A program made the position numbers and the translations under genes. The notes beneath the pieces are model-generated. The model saw nothing but the letters and a program-made list of their open reading frames with translations, searched no databases and was not told where the DNA came from. Positions 8,407 to 17,314 of a stretch of 64,000 nucleotides of DNA are shown one piece after another. Origin of the DNA: Aeromicrobium sp. Leaf245 (lineage in GTDB: Bacteria; Actinomycetota; Actinomycetes; Propionibacteriales; Nocardioidaceae); contig NZ_OW824151.1 in assembly GCF_942548115.1 (NCBI RefSeq), positions 806,001 through 870,000 on the forward strand, read 5' to 3'. Each line of letters opens with the position of its first letter. Position 1 is the first letter of the stretch.

Positions 8407-9587
8407 CCCCAAGAACTCCAGGCCGACTGCGTCGCACCGGTGGTGCCGCCGTGGCCCTGCTGCTGTCCGCCGCCGTGATGACCGCGTGCAGCACGGCGTC
8501 CGACTCGTCGTCGTCGTCCGACGGCGGTGAGCAGAGCGACGCCCAGAAGGCAGCGCAGGCCAAGGTCGACGAGGCCTCCGCCATCCCCACCTTCACCCTC
8601 GACGCCCCGGCGTTCGATGTGACGAAGGCCGAGGGCAAGACGATCGTCAACGTCCCGATCACCGAGCAGATCCCCTACGTCAAGGCCGTCGACGTGGAGA
8701 TGGAGCGCGTCGCGAAGAAGTACGGCGTGAAGTGGGTCAACTACCAGAACGGCGGTACGCCGACGGAGTGGTCCAAGGGCATCGACTACGGCATCCAGGT
8801 CAAGGCCGACCTGATCATCGCGCACTCCGGCATCAACCCCGAGGTGATCATCCCGGCGCTCCAGCGCGCCAAGCGCGCCGGCATCCCGGTCATCGCCACC
8901 CACACCTACCAGGACGGCGAGGAGCCCCCGGCCGCGGTGAAGGACCTGCTGGCCTCGACCACCACGGTGCCGTTCGCCCGCTCGGGCCAGCTCCAGGCCG
9001 ACTACGTCGTCGCGCAGTCCGGTTGCGAGGCGAAGCCACTCATCATCACCACCAACGACCTCCTCGCGTCCAAGCACATCCTCAAGGGGATGAAGGACGA
9101 GTTCGCCGAGCTGTGCCCCGAGCTCGAGCCCGGCGTGATCGACGTGCCCGTCGGTCAGTGGGGCACCAACATCAAGCCCGAGGTGCAGTCCTACCTGGTG
9201 AAGAACCCCGACACCGACTGGGTCATGGCCAGCTACGACGACCAGACGGTCCCGGCGATCGCCGCGATCCAGGCCGCCGGCAAGGGTGGATCGGTCAAGA
9301 TGACCGCCTACAACGGAACTCCGGCCAACGTGAAGCAGATCCAGGACGGCGACATCCTCGCCGCGGACGTCGGTGAGAGCATCAACTGGCTCGCGTGGTC
9401 GGTCGTCGACCAGTCGTTCCGCATCCTCTCGGGCGTCGAGCCCACCGAGGGCGGCGACCAGAAGACGCCGCTGCGCATCATCGACGACTCCAACGTCGAC
9501 GAGACCGGCACGCCGCCGAACAACGAGGACGGCTACGGCGACGCCTACGTCGAGGGTTACGAGAACCTCTGGCAGACCGGGAGCTGA
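8403..9587 (+). CDS. substrate-binding lipoprotein of RbsB-type ABC importer 1
   Basis: 394 aa. Residues 1-29 form a lipoprotein signal peptide: Arg-rich start, hydrophobic AAVALLLSAAV and lipobox MTAC with Cys29, followed by a Ser/Asp-rich linker. The mature part is a type I periplasmic-binding fold (sugar-binding class, Peripla_BP_4) that should hold solute outside the membrane. The C-terminal pattern DSNVDETGTPPN...GYGD...GY..LW is shared with the protein at 18795, so the two are paralogues. First structural gene of an SBP-ATPase-permease operon behind a LacI-type operator. The solute is unknown; an organic acid or small N-compound is as likely as a sugar given the enzymes nearby. Confidence 0.9.
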   Translation: MTPRTPGRLRRTGGAAVALLLSAAVMTACSTASDSSSSSDGGEQSDAQKAAQAKVDEASAIPTFTLDAPAFDVTKAEGKTIVNVPITEQIPYVKAVDVEMERVAKKYGVKWVNYQNGGTPTEWSKGIDYGIQVKADLIIAHSGINPEVIIPALQRAKRAGIPVIATHTYQDGEEPPAAVKDLLASTTTVPFARSGQLQADYVVAQSGCEAKPLIITTNDLLASKHILKGMKDEFAELCPELEPGVIDVPVGQWGTNIKPEVQSYLVKNPDTDWVMASYDDQTVPAIAAIQAAGKGGSVKMTAYNGTPANVKQIQDGDILAADVGESINWLAWSVVDQSFRILSGVEPTEGGDQKTPLRIIDDSNVDETGTPPNNEDGYGDAYVEGYENLWQTGS

Positions 9588-9592
9588 TCGAG

Positions 9593-11173
9593 ATGGGAGC
9601 ACCTGTGCAGCTCGGTCACACGGACGTCGAGGCGAACGTCGTCCTCCGCGGCATCACCAAGTCGTTCGTCGGCGTGCAGGTGCTCAAGGGCGTGGATCTC
9701 TCCATCGCACACGGGGAGATCCACGGCCTGCTCGGCCAGAACGGCTCGGGCAAGTCGACGCTCATCAAGGTCCTGAGCGGAACCTACGACCCGGACGGTG
9801 GCGAGGTCCTCGTCGAGGGTGACCCCCAGGGCCTTCCGCTCGTGGACTTCGCCGCCGTCGGGTTCAGCTTCGTGCACCAGGACCTGGGCCTCATCGAGGA
9901 GATGACCGTCCTCGACAACTTCCTCCTGCCGCAGACGGCCCGCTCGGGCTCGTACTACCTGCGGTGGCGTCGGGACCGGGCCCGGGTGCAGGAGGTGCTG
10001 GAGCGCCACGGACTGCACGTCGACACGCGGGCCTCGGTGGCCTCGCTCGAGCCGACGGACCGGGCGCTGCTCGCCATCGTCCGCGCGGTCCACCACATCC
10101 AGGAGAGCGACCGGCGCGGGCTGCTCGTCCTCGACGAGCCGACCGTCTTCCTGCCGCGCGAGGGCGTCGAGCGCCTGTTCGCGCTCGTGCGCAGCGTCGC
10201 GTCGAAGGGGACGAGCGTCCTGTTCGTCTCTCACGACATCGACGAGGTCCGCGAGCTGACGTCGCACGTCACCGTCCTGCGGGACGGTGCCATCGCCGGC
10301 ACGGCCGTCACGGCCGAGGTGAGCGACGAGGAGCTCGTCACGATGATCGTCGGGCAGCAGCTGGCTCGCCACCAGGGCCAGCTCCGCGCGCACGACGGCC
10401 GCGGCGACGTGGTCCTCGGCGCGAGGTCCGTGCGCACCTCGCTGCTCGACGGCATCGACATCGAGGTCCGCGAGGGTGAGGTGCTCGGCGTGACGGGCCT
10501 GAACGGTTCCGGCTTCGAGCACGTGCCGTACGCCTTGTTCGGCGCGCTGTCCGACGCCGAGGGGACCGTGCGCGCGGGCGGCGTCGACCACGACCTGTCG
10601 TCCTTCGACCCTCGGGCCGCGCTCTCGGCCGGGATGGCGTTCGTGCCGGGCGATCGCAAGCGCGAGGGTGCAGTCGGCGACCTCACGCTGGCGGACAACA
10701 TCACCATGCAGGCGATCGACCGACACCGTCCCTGGATGTTGCGTCGCGACGCGCTTCGACGTGACGGCGTGCGCCTCATCGAGGAGTACGACGTCCGGCC
10801 CGCGAGGCCCGAGGCGATGTACGGCTCGCTCAGCGGCGGCAACCAGCAGAAGGCCCTCATGGCGAAGTGGCTCACCACCGAACCCGACGTGCTCCTGCTG
10901 CACGAGCCGACGCAGGGTGTCGACGTGGGCGCTCGCGAGCAGATCTTCGCGGCGCTCGACGCGGCTCGCGAGCGCCGCACCGCCGTGGTCTGCGCCAGCT
11001 CCGACTGCGAGCAGCTCGCCCGGATCTGCGACCGCGTGGTGGTGGTCGCCCGCGGCAGGATCGCTGCGGAGCTGAGCGGCGACGCCATCGAGAAGGACCA
11101 CCTGGTCGAGCAGGTCTACAACACCGCGACCATCACCGAACCGCAGCACCAGCACGAGGGGACACCCGCATGA
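9593..11173 (+). CDS. sugar-type ABC importer 1, duplicated ATPase (RbsA/MglA-like)
   Basis: 526 aa with two nucleotide-binding domains in tandem, the RbsA layout. Domain 1 has Walker A GQNGSGKST (48-56) and Walker B LLVLDEPT, but its signature motif is altered (SLEPTDRALL in place of LSGGQ). Domain 2 has a degenerate Walker A (GLNGSGFEH) and an intact signature LSGGNQQKALMAKW. This mix leaves one composite functional site, as in other members of the family. ATG at 9593 is chosen because it lies five bases after the binding-protein stop; a GTG at 9604 is an alternative. Ends with ATGA overlap on the permease. Confidence 0.92.
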   Translation: MGAPVQLGHTDVEANVVLRGITKSFVGVQVLKGVDLSIAHGEIHGLLGQNGSGKSTLIKVLSGTYDPDGGEVLVEGDPQGLPLVDFAAVGFSFVHQDLGLIEEMTVLDNFLLPQTARSGSYYLRWRRDRARVQEVLERHGLHVDTRASVASLEPTDRALLAIVRAVHHIQESDRRGLLVLDEPTVFLPREGVERLFALVRSVASKGTSVLFVSHDIDEVRELTSHVTVLRDGAIAGTAVTAEVSDEELVTMIVGQQLARHQGQLRAHDGRGDVVLGARSVRTSLLDGIDIEVREGEVLGVTGLNGSGFEHVPYALFGALSDAEGTVRAGGVDHDLSSFDPRAALSAGMAFVPGDRKREGAVGDLTLADNITMQAIDRHRPWMLRRDALRRDGVRLIEEYDVRPARPEAMYGSLSGGNQQKALMAKWLTTEPDVLLLHEPTQGVDVGAREQIFAALDAARERRTAVVCASSDCEQLARICDRVVVVARGRIAAELSGDAIEKDHLVEQVYNTATITEPQHQHEGTPA

Positions 11174-12210
11174 GCGCACTGGCCGAGGAGAAGAAGAAGG
11201 CCGACCAGCAGGCGGAGGCATCGCCGCCGGCCGCCCGGAGAGGCGGGCCGCGCTGGCGCGACCTCGGACAGCGCTGGGCGCTGCTCATCGCCTGGGTGGT
11301 CGTCATCGTGGTGTTCGGTGCGCTACGTCCCGACATCTACCTGAGCGCGGCGAACTTCCAGACGATCTTCGGGTCGCAGGCGGTCCTCCTGCTGCTTGCG
11401 CTGGGACTGCTGCTGCCGCTCGTCACGGGCAACCTCGACCTGTCGGTCGCGGCGAACCTCGCGTTCTCCTCCGTGCTGCTCGCCGTGCTGCAGGTCGAGG
11501 CCGGACTGTCGCTCGGGGTCGCGGTCCTCGTGGTTCTGGCGGTCGGCGTCGTCATCGGCATGGTGAACGGCTTCCTGATCGTCGGGCTCGGCATCGACTC
11601 CCTCATCGCGACCCTCGGCATCGCCACGGTGCTCCAGGGCCTCGCGTTGGCGATCTCCAACGGTCAGACGTACTCGGGTGTCAGCTCGACCCTCATCAAC
11701 CTCTCGGCGAACTACCGCTTCGCGGGCATCGCGCTGGGGTTCTGGTACGGCGTCGTCCTGACGCTCCTCCTGGCCTACCTGTTCGTGTTCACCGCGCTCG
11801 GTCGCCGCATGCTGTTCGTGGGCCGCAACGCCGAGGTCTCGCGCCTCAGCGGGGTGCCGGTGGCGCGCATCCAGTGGGGTGCGATGGTCGGGGCCGCAGT
11901 CATCGCGTCCTTTGCCGGCATCATCTACACCGGCAGCCAGGGAGCCGCCGACCCGACGTCGGGACTCGGCTTCCTCCTGCCCGCCTTCGCGGCGTGCTTC
12001 CTCGGATCGACCGCCGTGCAGCCGGGTCGGTTCAACCCCGTCGGCACGTTCATCGCGGTGTTCTTCCTCGTCAGTGGCATCACCGGTCTGCAGATCCTCG
12101 GCGCCGCCTCCTACGTCCAGCAGCTGTTCTACGGCGGGGCTCTCATCCTCGCAGTCGCTCTGGCGAAGATCCCCGAGCGCCGCCGCAAGCGCAAGAAGGT
12201 GGCGGCGTGA
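11170..12210 (+). CDS. ABC importer 1 permease (RbsC-like)
   Basis: 346 aa integral membrane protein of the BPD_transp_2 family (RbsC/XylH). A charged cytoplasmic N-tail of about 40 residues rich in Lys/Glu/Ala is followed by about nine or ten hydrophobic segments. Family patterns include the Gly-rich loop after LPLVTGNLDLSV, GMVNGFLI and GLGIDSLIATLGI. One permease with the two-domain ATPase forms a homodimeric channel. Very Lys/Arg-rich C-tail (KIPERRRKRKKVAA) fits the inside-positive rule. The ATG overlaps the ATPase stop. Confidence 0.92.
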   Translation: MSALAEEKKKADQQAEASPPAARRGGPRWRDLGQRWALLIAWVVVIVVFGALRPDIYLSAANFQTIFGSQAVLLLLALGLLLPLVTGNLDLSVAANLAFSSVLLAVLQVEAGLSLGVAVLVVLAVGVVIGMVNGFLIVGLGIDSLIATLGIATVLQGLALAISNGQTYSGVSSTLINLSANYRFAGIALGFWYGVVLTLLLAYLFVFTALGRRMLFVGRNAEVSRLSGVPVARIQWGAMVGAAVIASFAGIIYTGSQGAADPTSGLGFLLPAFAACFLGSTAVQPGRFNPVGTFIAVFFLVSGITGLQILGAASYVQQLFYGGALILAVALAKIPERRRKRKKVAA

Positions 12211-12234
12211 GGTCCGAGGCGATGTGGTGCGCCG

Positions 12235-13020
12235 ATGAGTGACGCCTCACTCGCCGGACGTCGCGTCCTGGTCACCGGGGCCGCGGGCGGCATCGGTGCC
12301 GCCGTCGCGATCGCCGCGGCCGGTGCCGGTGCCGCGTCCGTCCTCCTGGCCGACCGCCCGGGAGCCGAGCTGTCGGCGGTGGCCTCGCAGGTCGAGGCCG
12401 CCGGCGCCGCGACCGTCGTCCTGGCCGCCGACCTGGGCGAGGCGGACGCCGTCGTCCAGCTGGCGAGCGAAGCCGTCGACCGGGCCGGGGAGATCGACGT
12501 GCTGGTCAACGCTGCCGGGGTGCACGAACGCGTGCTCGCCGCCGACACCGCCGTCGACGTGATGTCGCTCGACCTGTGGAACCTGGTGATGGCGATCAAC
12601 CTGACCGCGCCCTTCCTGCTGACCCGCGAGCTCGCCTCGAGCATGCCGAACGGTGGCAGCATCGTGAACGTGGCTTCGCAGCTGGGCCTCGTGGGTGCAG
12701 CGGCCAGCCCGGCCTACACGACCAGCAAGGCCGGTCTGGTCCAGCTGACGCGGAGCACCGCGGTCGACCTGGCGGAGCGTGGCATCCGCTGCAACGCGGT
12801 GGCGCCCGGCGCCATCGAGACTGCCATGACCGACCGGATCCTCGCCTCCACCGCCGACCCGGCGGCTGCGCGGGCCGACGCCCTCGACACCTACGTGCTG
12901 AAGCGGTTCGGCCTGCCTGCCGAGGTCGCGGAGGCCGTGTGCTTCCTGGCCTCCGACGCCTCTGCGTGGACGACGGGCGCCTGCTTCGTCGTCGACGGCG
13001 GACAGACCGCCTGGCGCTGA
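12235..13020 (+). CDS. SDR family oxidoreductase (FabG-like)
   Basis: 261 aa classical SDR. The Rossmann loop is VTGAAGGIGAA (residues 14-24); NAAG (position of NNAG), catalytic Ser in NVASQ and YTTSK follow in order, and the C-terminal FLASDASAWTTGACFVVDGG is standard. Only 24 bases separate it from the permease, so it belongs to the importer 1 operon. Probably a dehydrogenase acting on an imported hydroxy or keto compound. Substrate not predictable. Confidence 0.9.
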   Translation: MSDASLAGRRVLVTGAAGGIGAAVAIAAAGAGAASVLLADRPGAELSAVASQVEAAGAATVVLAADLGEADAVVQLASEAVDRAGEIDVLVNAAGVHERVLAADTAVDVMSLDLWNLVMAINLTAPFLLTRELASSMPNGGSIVNVASQLGLVGAAASPAYTTSKAGLVQLTRSTAVDLAERGIRCNAVAPGAIETAMTDRILASTADPAAARADALDTYVLKRFGLPAEVAEAVCFLASDASAWTTGACFVVDGGQTAWR

Positions 13021-13055
13021 CGGAGCGCGACGCGCCACACGCCGACCGAACTTCA

Positions 13056-13069
13056 TGACTACGTATACG
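13056..13069 (+). promoter_or_regulatory. LacI-type operator, 3-hydroxyacyl-CoA dehydrogenase promoter
   Basis: TGACTACGTATACG matches the palindrome at 8180 in 11 of 14 positions, with the central ACGTA intact, and ends 19 bases before the next start. Its reverse complement shares TACGTAGTCA with the site at 18700. A clear -35 is not seen upstream; TTGACG at 13075 is too close to the ATG to serve this gene. Confidence 0.65.
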
Positions 13070-13088
13070 AATCATTGACGGAGAGACC

Positions 13089-14030
13089 ATGACCGAGACG
13101 ACCGAGGCCACGACCCAGGCCATCAGCGACGACGTCACGACCGTGGCGGTCGTGGGCGCGGGGACCATGGGTCGCGGCATCGCCGGGCTGTTCCTGCGTG
13201 CCGGGCACGACGTGCGCATCCACGACCACCTGCCCGGCGTGGCCGCACGATGGGTGGACTCCCTCTCCGCCGACGAGCTGCGGGGCGACGACGGGCGGGT
13301 GCGTGCCACCGACGTCGCCACTCTCGAGGAGCTCGTGCAGGGCGCAGGCCTCGTGGTCGAGGTCGTCGCCGAGGACCGCGCGATCAAGGCCTCGGTCCTG
13401 CGGACGGTGTCGGAGCATGCGCCCGCGCACTGCATCATCGCCACCAACACGTCGTCGTTCCCGATCGACGAGCTCGCCGAGGACTGCCTGCGACCCGAGC
13501 GGTTCCTCGGCATGCACTTCTTCAACCCCGCCGACGTCATCCCCGGCGTCGAGGTCATCGCCGGCGAGGCGACCGACCCGGCCGTCGTCGAGCGGGTCTC
13601 CGCCTGGCTGACCGCCGCGGGCAAGCGTCCGGCCACCGTGCGCAGCTCGCCTGGCTTCATCGCCAACCGGCTGCAGATGGCGCTCTTCCTCGAGGCCGTG
13701 AAGTGCGTCGAGGAGGGACTGGTCACCGCCGCCGACCTGGACACGGTCGTCTCGACCTCCTTCGGGTTCAGGCTGCCGTTCTTCGGACCGTTCGCGATCG
13801 CCGACATGGCGGGCCTGGACGTGTACCGCAGCATCTTCGCGACCCTCCAGCAGGGCTTCGGGGACCGCTTCGCCGCCCCGGACTCGCTGGTGGCGCTCAC
13901 CGACCAGGGCCACTACGGGCTGAAGACGGGCCGCGGCTTCCGCGCCTACGCACCCGACGAGGGCGAGACGCTCGTGGCGGCGCGCGACGACGCCTACGCC
14001 CGCATGAACGACCTGCTGTCGGACTCGTGA
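13089..14030 (+). CDS. 3-hydroxyacyl-CoA dehydrogenase family protein
   Basis: 313 aa, single-unit member of the 3-hydroxyacyl-CoA/3-hydroxybutyryl-CoA dehydrogenase family (also L-carnitine dehydrogenases). N-terminal NAD site VAVVGAGTMGRGIA (about 20-33), NTSSFPI near 122, the catalytic His in MHFFNPADVIPGVEV near 141, and a C-terminal helical dimer domain with GFIANRLQMALFLEA and LKTGRGF. Predicted to oxidise a 3-hydroxy group to the 3-keto form with NAD. Starts its own transcription unit behind a LacI-type operator and is followed by the OYE-like gene. CoA or free-acid substrate cannot be decided. Confidence 0.88.
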   Translation: MTETTEATTQAISDDVTTVAVVGAGTMGRGIAGLFLRAGHDVRIHDHLPGVAARWVDSLSADELRGDDGRVRATDVATLEELVQGAGLVVEVVAEDRAIKASVLRTVSEHAPAHCIIATNTSSFPIDELAEDCLRPERFLGMHFFNPADVIPGVEVIAGEATDPAVVERVSAWLTAAGKRPATVRSSPGFIANRLQMALFLEAVKCVEEGLVTAADLDTVVSTSFGFRLPFFGPFAIADMAGLDVYRSIFATLQQGFGDRFAAPDSLVALTDQGHYGLKTGRGFRAYAPDEGETLVAARDDAYARMNDLLSDS

Positions 14031-14067
14031 GCACCGACCAGCCCGACCCGCGACGAGAGGACCGACG

Positions 14068-16098
14068 ATGACGACGAACGCCACCACCACGCTGAGCCGG
14101 GTCTGGCAGCCGATGCAGATCGGCCCGCTGCGGCTCAAGAACCGCATCATCGTGCCCCCGCGGGTGCTCAACTGGGGCGAGGACGGCGTGCTGAGCCAGC
14201 GCCACCTGGACCACTACCGCCGGCTGGTCGAGGGCGGCGCCGCCATGATCGTCACCGAGCAGCACGCGGCCTACCCCATCGCAAAGGGCTCCTTCCACCA
14301 CCCGTGCTCGGCGTGGGAGATGCACTCCGTGCCGCAGTTCCAGAAGATGGCCGACATCGTGCACGAGCACGGCGCGATGGGTGCGGTCGAGCTCTTCGGG
14401 CCCGGTACCCACGACAAGGGCATGATGCTGCTCGACGAGTGGCACCCGCTGTGGGGCGTCTCGGACATCCCGTCGATCGTGCACAACGAGGTGCCGTCGG
14501 TGATGGGCCAGCGCGAGATCGACGAGATCGTCGCCGGTTTCGTCCGGTCGGCGCGCAACGTGCGCGACGGCGGCCTCGACGGGGTGGAGCTGCACGCCGC
14601 GCACGGCTACCTGCTGTGCCAGTTCCTGAGCTCGATCTACAACAAGCGCACCGACCGGTACGGCGGCTCGTTGGAGAACCGGGCCCGGATCATCCTCGAC
14701 ATCGCCCGGGGCATCCGCGCCGAGGTCGGCGACGACCTGGCGCTCGGCATCCGCCTGTCCTACGACGAGTTCGTCGACGGCGTCGGCATCACGCCCGACG
14801 AGGCCGACGAGCACGTGCGCCTGTTCGCCTCGACCGGGCTGTTCGACTACTTCAGCATCTCGGCGGGCAGCTACCACACGCTTCACCGCGGGACGGCGCC
14901 CATGCAGGAGGACGACGGCCACCTCGTGCCGTTCGCGCGACGCGCCAAGGAGATCGTGTCCGACCGGGCCGCTGTCATCGCCGTGGGCAAGATCAAGGAC
15001 CTCCACCTGGCCGAGGAGGTCATCGCCTCGGGCGCCGCCGACGTCGTCGCCATGGGCCGGGCGCAGCTGGCCGACCCGCAGATCGTCCGCAAGACCCTCG
15101 AGGGGCGTGAGCACGAGATCATCCGCTGCACGAGCGTCAACGAGTGCATCGGGCGGTTGTTCGACGAGACCGAGGTCATCTGCATGATGAACCCGGTCAC
15201 CGGCCGCGAGGCGCGCTGGGGCACCACCGACAGGGTCGCGCCCGAGGACGCGAAGAGCGTGCTGGTCGTGGGCGGGGGCCCCTCCGGCCTCAAGCTGGCC
15301 TCGGTCGCCGCCACGCGGGGCCATCGCGTGACCCTCGTGGAGGAGCGCGACGAGCTGGGCGGTCACCTGAACCTCCTGTCCTCGATGCCGCAGCAGCCCG
15401 GCTGGGCCGTCGCTGCGGACGACCTGGTGCGCGCGGCGCAGAACGCCGGTGTCGAGATCCGGCTCGGGACACGCGCCGACGCCGACTTCGTCCGGTCCTT
15501 CGGGGCCGACCGCGTCTTCCTGGCGGTCGGCTCGTACTACGACACCCGGGGAGTGAGTCCCTGGACGCCCCAGGTCGACGAGGTGCCCGGCATCGACGCC
15601 CCCCACGTCCTCGCCATCGACGAGGCCGTGCGCCGCGTGCTCGAGCACGGCGGCAGTGCTCTCGGTCCGCGCGTGGTGATCGTGGACGAGTCCGGGCAGT
15701 ACCTGCCGCTCGGCCTGGCCGAGCTCGTGGCCGGGGCCGGGGCCCACGTCTCGATCGTCACCCCGCAGATGTACGTCGGAGCGGAGCTGGAGCGCCACCT
15801 CGGCCTGCCGTGGAAGATGCCCCGCCTGCTCGACCTCGGGGTCGAGTTCGTCCCGCAGCGGCGGCTCGACGCGGTCAGCGGCGCCTGCGTCGTGACGTCC
15901 GACCTCTGGAACGGGCGCTCGGTCGAGATCCCCGACGTGAGCACGCTGGTGCTCTCCATCCACCGCCGCTCCCGCACGGACCTGGCCGAGGAGCTCGTGG
16001 ACCTCGGCGAGACCGTCCAGCGCGTGGGCGACGCGCTCGCCCCGCGCAAGATCGCCGAGCTCACCTACGAGGGTGAGCTCATCGGTCGTCAGATCTGA
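14068..16098 (+). CDS. OYE/TMADH-like FMN Fe-S flavoprotein with one cluster Cys missing
   Basis: 676 aa with the architecture of 2,4-dienoyl-CoA reductase and trimethylamine dehydrogenase. Residues 1-345 form the FMN TIM barrel (LKNRIIVPPR, HAAHGYLLCQFLSS, YGGSLENRARI), then an Fe-S region, then an FAD/NADH domain with VVGGGPSGLK (about 400-409). The Fe-S motif of relatives is C-x2-C-x2-C-x(11-12)-C; here it reads Cys354, Val357, Cys360, Cys372, so the second Cys is replaced by Val. The cluster may be altered or lost. N-demethylation or C=C reduction of the catabolic substrate is plausible. Confidence 0.88.
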   Translation: MTTNATTTLSRVWQPMQIGPLRLKNRIIVPPRVLNWGEDGVLSQRHLDHYRRLVEGGAAMIVTEQHAAYPIAKGSFHHPCSAWEMHSVPQFQKMADIVHEHGAMGAVELFGPGTHDKGMMLLDEWHPLWGVSDIPSIVHNEVPSVMGQREIDEIVAGFVRSARNVRDGGLDGVELHAAHGYLLCQFLSSIYNKRTDRYGGSLENRARIILDIARGIRAEVGDDLALGIRLSYDEFVDGVGITPDEADEHVRLFASTGLFDYFSISAGSYHTLHRGTAPMQEDDGHLVPFARRAKEIVSDRAAVIAVGKIKDLHLAEEVIASGAADVVAMGRAQLADPQIVRKTLEGREHEIIRCTSVNECIGRLFDETEVICMMNPVTGREARWGTTDRVAPEDAKSVLVVGGGPSGLKLASVAATRGHRVTLVEERDELGGHLNLLSSMPQQPGWAVAADDLVRAAQNAGVEIRLGTRADADFVRSFGADRVFLAVGSYYDTRGVSPWTPQVDEVPGIDAPHVLAIDEAVRRVLEHGGSALGPRVVIVDESGQYLPLGLAELVAGAGAHVSIVTPQMYVGAELERHLGLPWKMPRLLDLGVEFVPQRRLDAVSGACVVTSDLWNGRSVEIPDVSTLVLSIHRRSRTDLAEELVDLGETVQRVGDALAPRKIAELTYEGELIGRQI

Positions 16099-16129
16099 TC
16101 CACCTCACCTCCGACACGAAGGACCAGCC

Positions 16130-16549
16130 ATGCCCAAGATCCTGTACTCCACCGAGGCCACCACCACCACGGGCCGCGGCGGGTCCGTCGCCACGAGCGA
16201 CGGTCGTCTCGACCTCCAGCTCTCCGCACCGAAGGAGCTGGGCGGCGACTCCGGCCCCGGCACCAACCCCGAGCAGCTGCTCGCCGCCGGGTACGCCGCG
16301 TGCTTCAACACGGCGCTCCGCGCGGTGCTGGGCCAGCACGACGTCACGGACGTCGAGCCGGTCGTCTCGGCGCAGGTCGGCATCTTCCGCTACCCGGAGG
16401 GCTACCGGCTCGACGTGGCGGTGACCGCCGAGCTCCCCGACGTCGACCCCGTCGTCGCGGAGAAGTACGTCGCCGAGGCCGACCAGATGTGCCCGTTCTC
16501 CGACGCGCTGCGCGGCGACGCGATCGTCAGCGTCGGGCTGGCGGAGTAG
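16130..16549 (+). CDS. ohr: organic hydroperoxide reductase Ohr/OsmC family
   Basis: 139 aa, normal for Ohr. The peroxidatic Cys58 (GYAACFNTAL) and resolving Cys121 (DQMCPFSDAL) are both in place, and the N-terminus MPKILYSTEATTTTGRGG is characteristic. It reduces organic peroxides with lipoyl-type thiols. GAAGGA lies nine bases before this ATG; an in-frame ATG at 16073 would run into the preceding gene and adds a non-family tail. Its stop overlaps the next GTG. Location behind a flavoprotein gene suggests it handles peroxide by-products, which is inference. No OhrR gene is adjacent. Confidence 0.92.
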   Translation: MPKILYSTEATTTTGRGGSVATSDGRLDLQLSAPKELGGDSGPGTNPEQLLAAGYAACFNTALRAVLGQHDVTDVEPVVSAQVGIFRYPEGYRLDVAVTAELPDVDPVVAEKYVAEADQMCPFSDALRGDAIVSVGLAE

Positions 16550-17310
16550 TGGTGGAGGGCCGCCGCCGTAGGGTCCTGGTCACCGGCGGGTCGCTGGGGA
16601 TCGGCGCGGCGTGCGTGAGGTCCCTGGCCCAGGCCGGGGACCACGTGGTGGTGGCCGACGTGCTCGACGCGGAGGGGTCCGAGCTGGTGGCCGCGCTGGT
16701 CGCCGAGGGCCTCTCGGCGGAGTACGTGCACCTGGACGTCGAGGTGCCCGACGACGTGGTCGCCGGGATCGCGGCCACGGCGGACGACGGCTTCGACGTC
16801 GTCGTCGCGAACGCCGGCATCGCCCGCCGCCGTCCCTTCGGCGACCTGACCGACGCCGAGTGGGCCCACGTCCTCGACGTGAACCTCACCGGAGCCATGC
16901 GCGTCGTGCGCGCCGCGCTGCCCGGGCTCCGAGCCCGCGGCGGGGGAAGCGTGGTCGCGATGTCGTCCGTGCACGGCGTGGCCTACGGCTGGGCCGAGCA
17001 CGCGCACTACTCCACCTCCAAGGCCGGTCTCGTGGGTCTGGTGCGCGCCCTGGCGTCCGAGCTCGGCCCCGACGGTATCCGGGTCAACGCCGTCGCGCCG
17101 GGGATGATCCGGACGGCCCAGTCGCTCGACGAGGTCAACTCCGCGGGTGCCGTGGCCCTCGACGCGGCGGCCTCGAGCGTCCCGCTGCGACGGATCGGCG
17201 AGCCGGACGAGGTCGCCGACGTGGTGCTCTTCCTCGCCTCCGACGCCGCGCGCTACGTCACGGGCCAGGCGCTCGTCGTCGACGGTGGCCTCACGGTCCA
17301 CCTGGGCTGA
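16549..17310 (+). CDS. SDR family oxidoreductase
   Basis: 253 aa classical SDR using a GTG that overlaps the ohr stop (taGTG); a second GTG follows immediately. Cofactor loop VTGGSLGIGAA, ANAG, catalytic SSVHG and YSTSK are all present, and the C-terminal VTGQALVVDGGLTVHLG is typical. Asp in VVVADVLDAEG at the end of strand 2 suggests NAD rather than NADP. Co-transcribed with ohr and xdhC. Substrate unknown. Confidence 0.88.
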   Translation: MVEGRRRRVLVTGGSLGIGAACVRSLAQAGDHVVVADVLDAEGSELVAALVAEGLSAEYVHLDVEVPDDVVAGIAATADDGFDVVVANAGIARRRPFGDLTDAEWAHVLDVNLTGAMRVVRAALPGLRARGGGSVVAMSSVHGVAYGWAEHAHYSTSKAGLVGLVRALASELGPDGIRVNAVAPGMIRTAQSLDEVNSAGAVALDAAASSVPLRRIGEPDEVADVVLFLASDAARYVTGQALVVDGGLTVHLG

Positions 17311-17314
17311 CGCC

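Noticed and set aside
13075-13080. TTGACG as a -35 box for the 3-hydroxyacyl-CoA dehydrogenase gene
   Set aside because: Only eight bases remain before the ATG, leaving no room for a -10.
13897-15963. 688-codon minus-strand frame opposite the OYE-like gene
   Set aside because: Composition-driven shadow; the + strand reads a full flavoprotein with motifs, the minus frame reads low-complexity His/Val/Asp-rich text.
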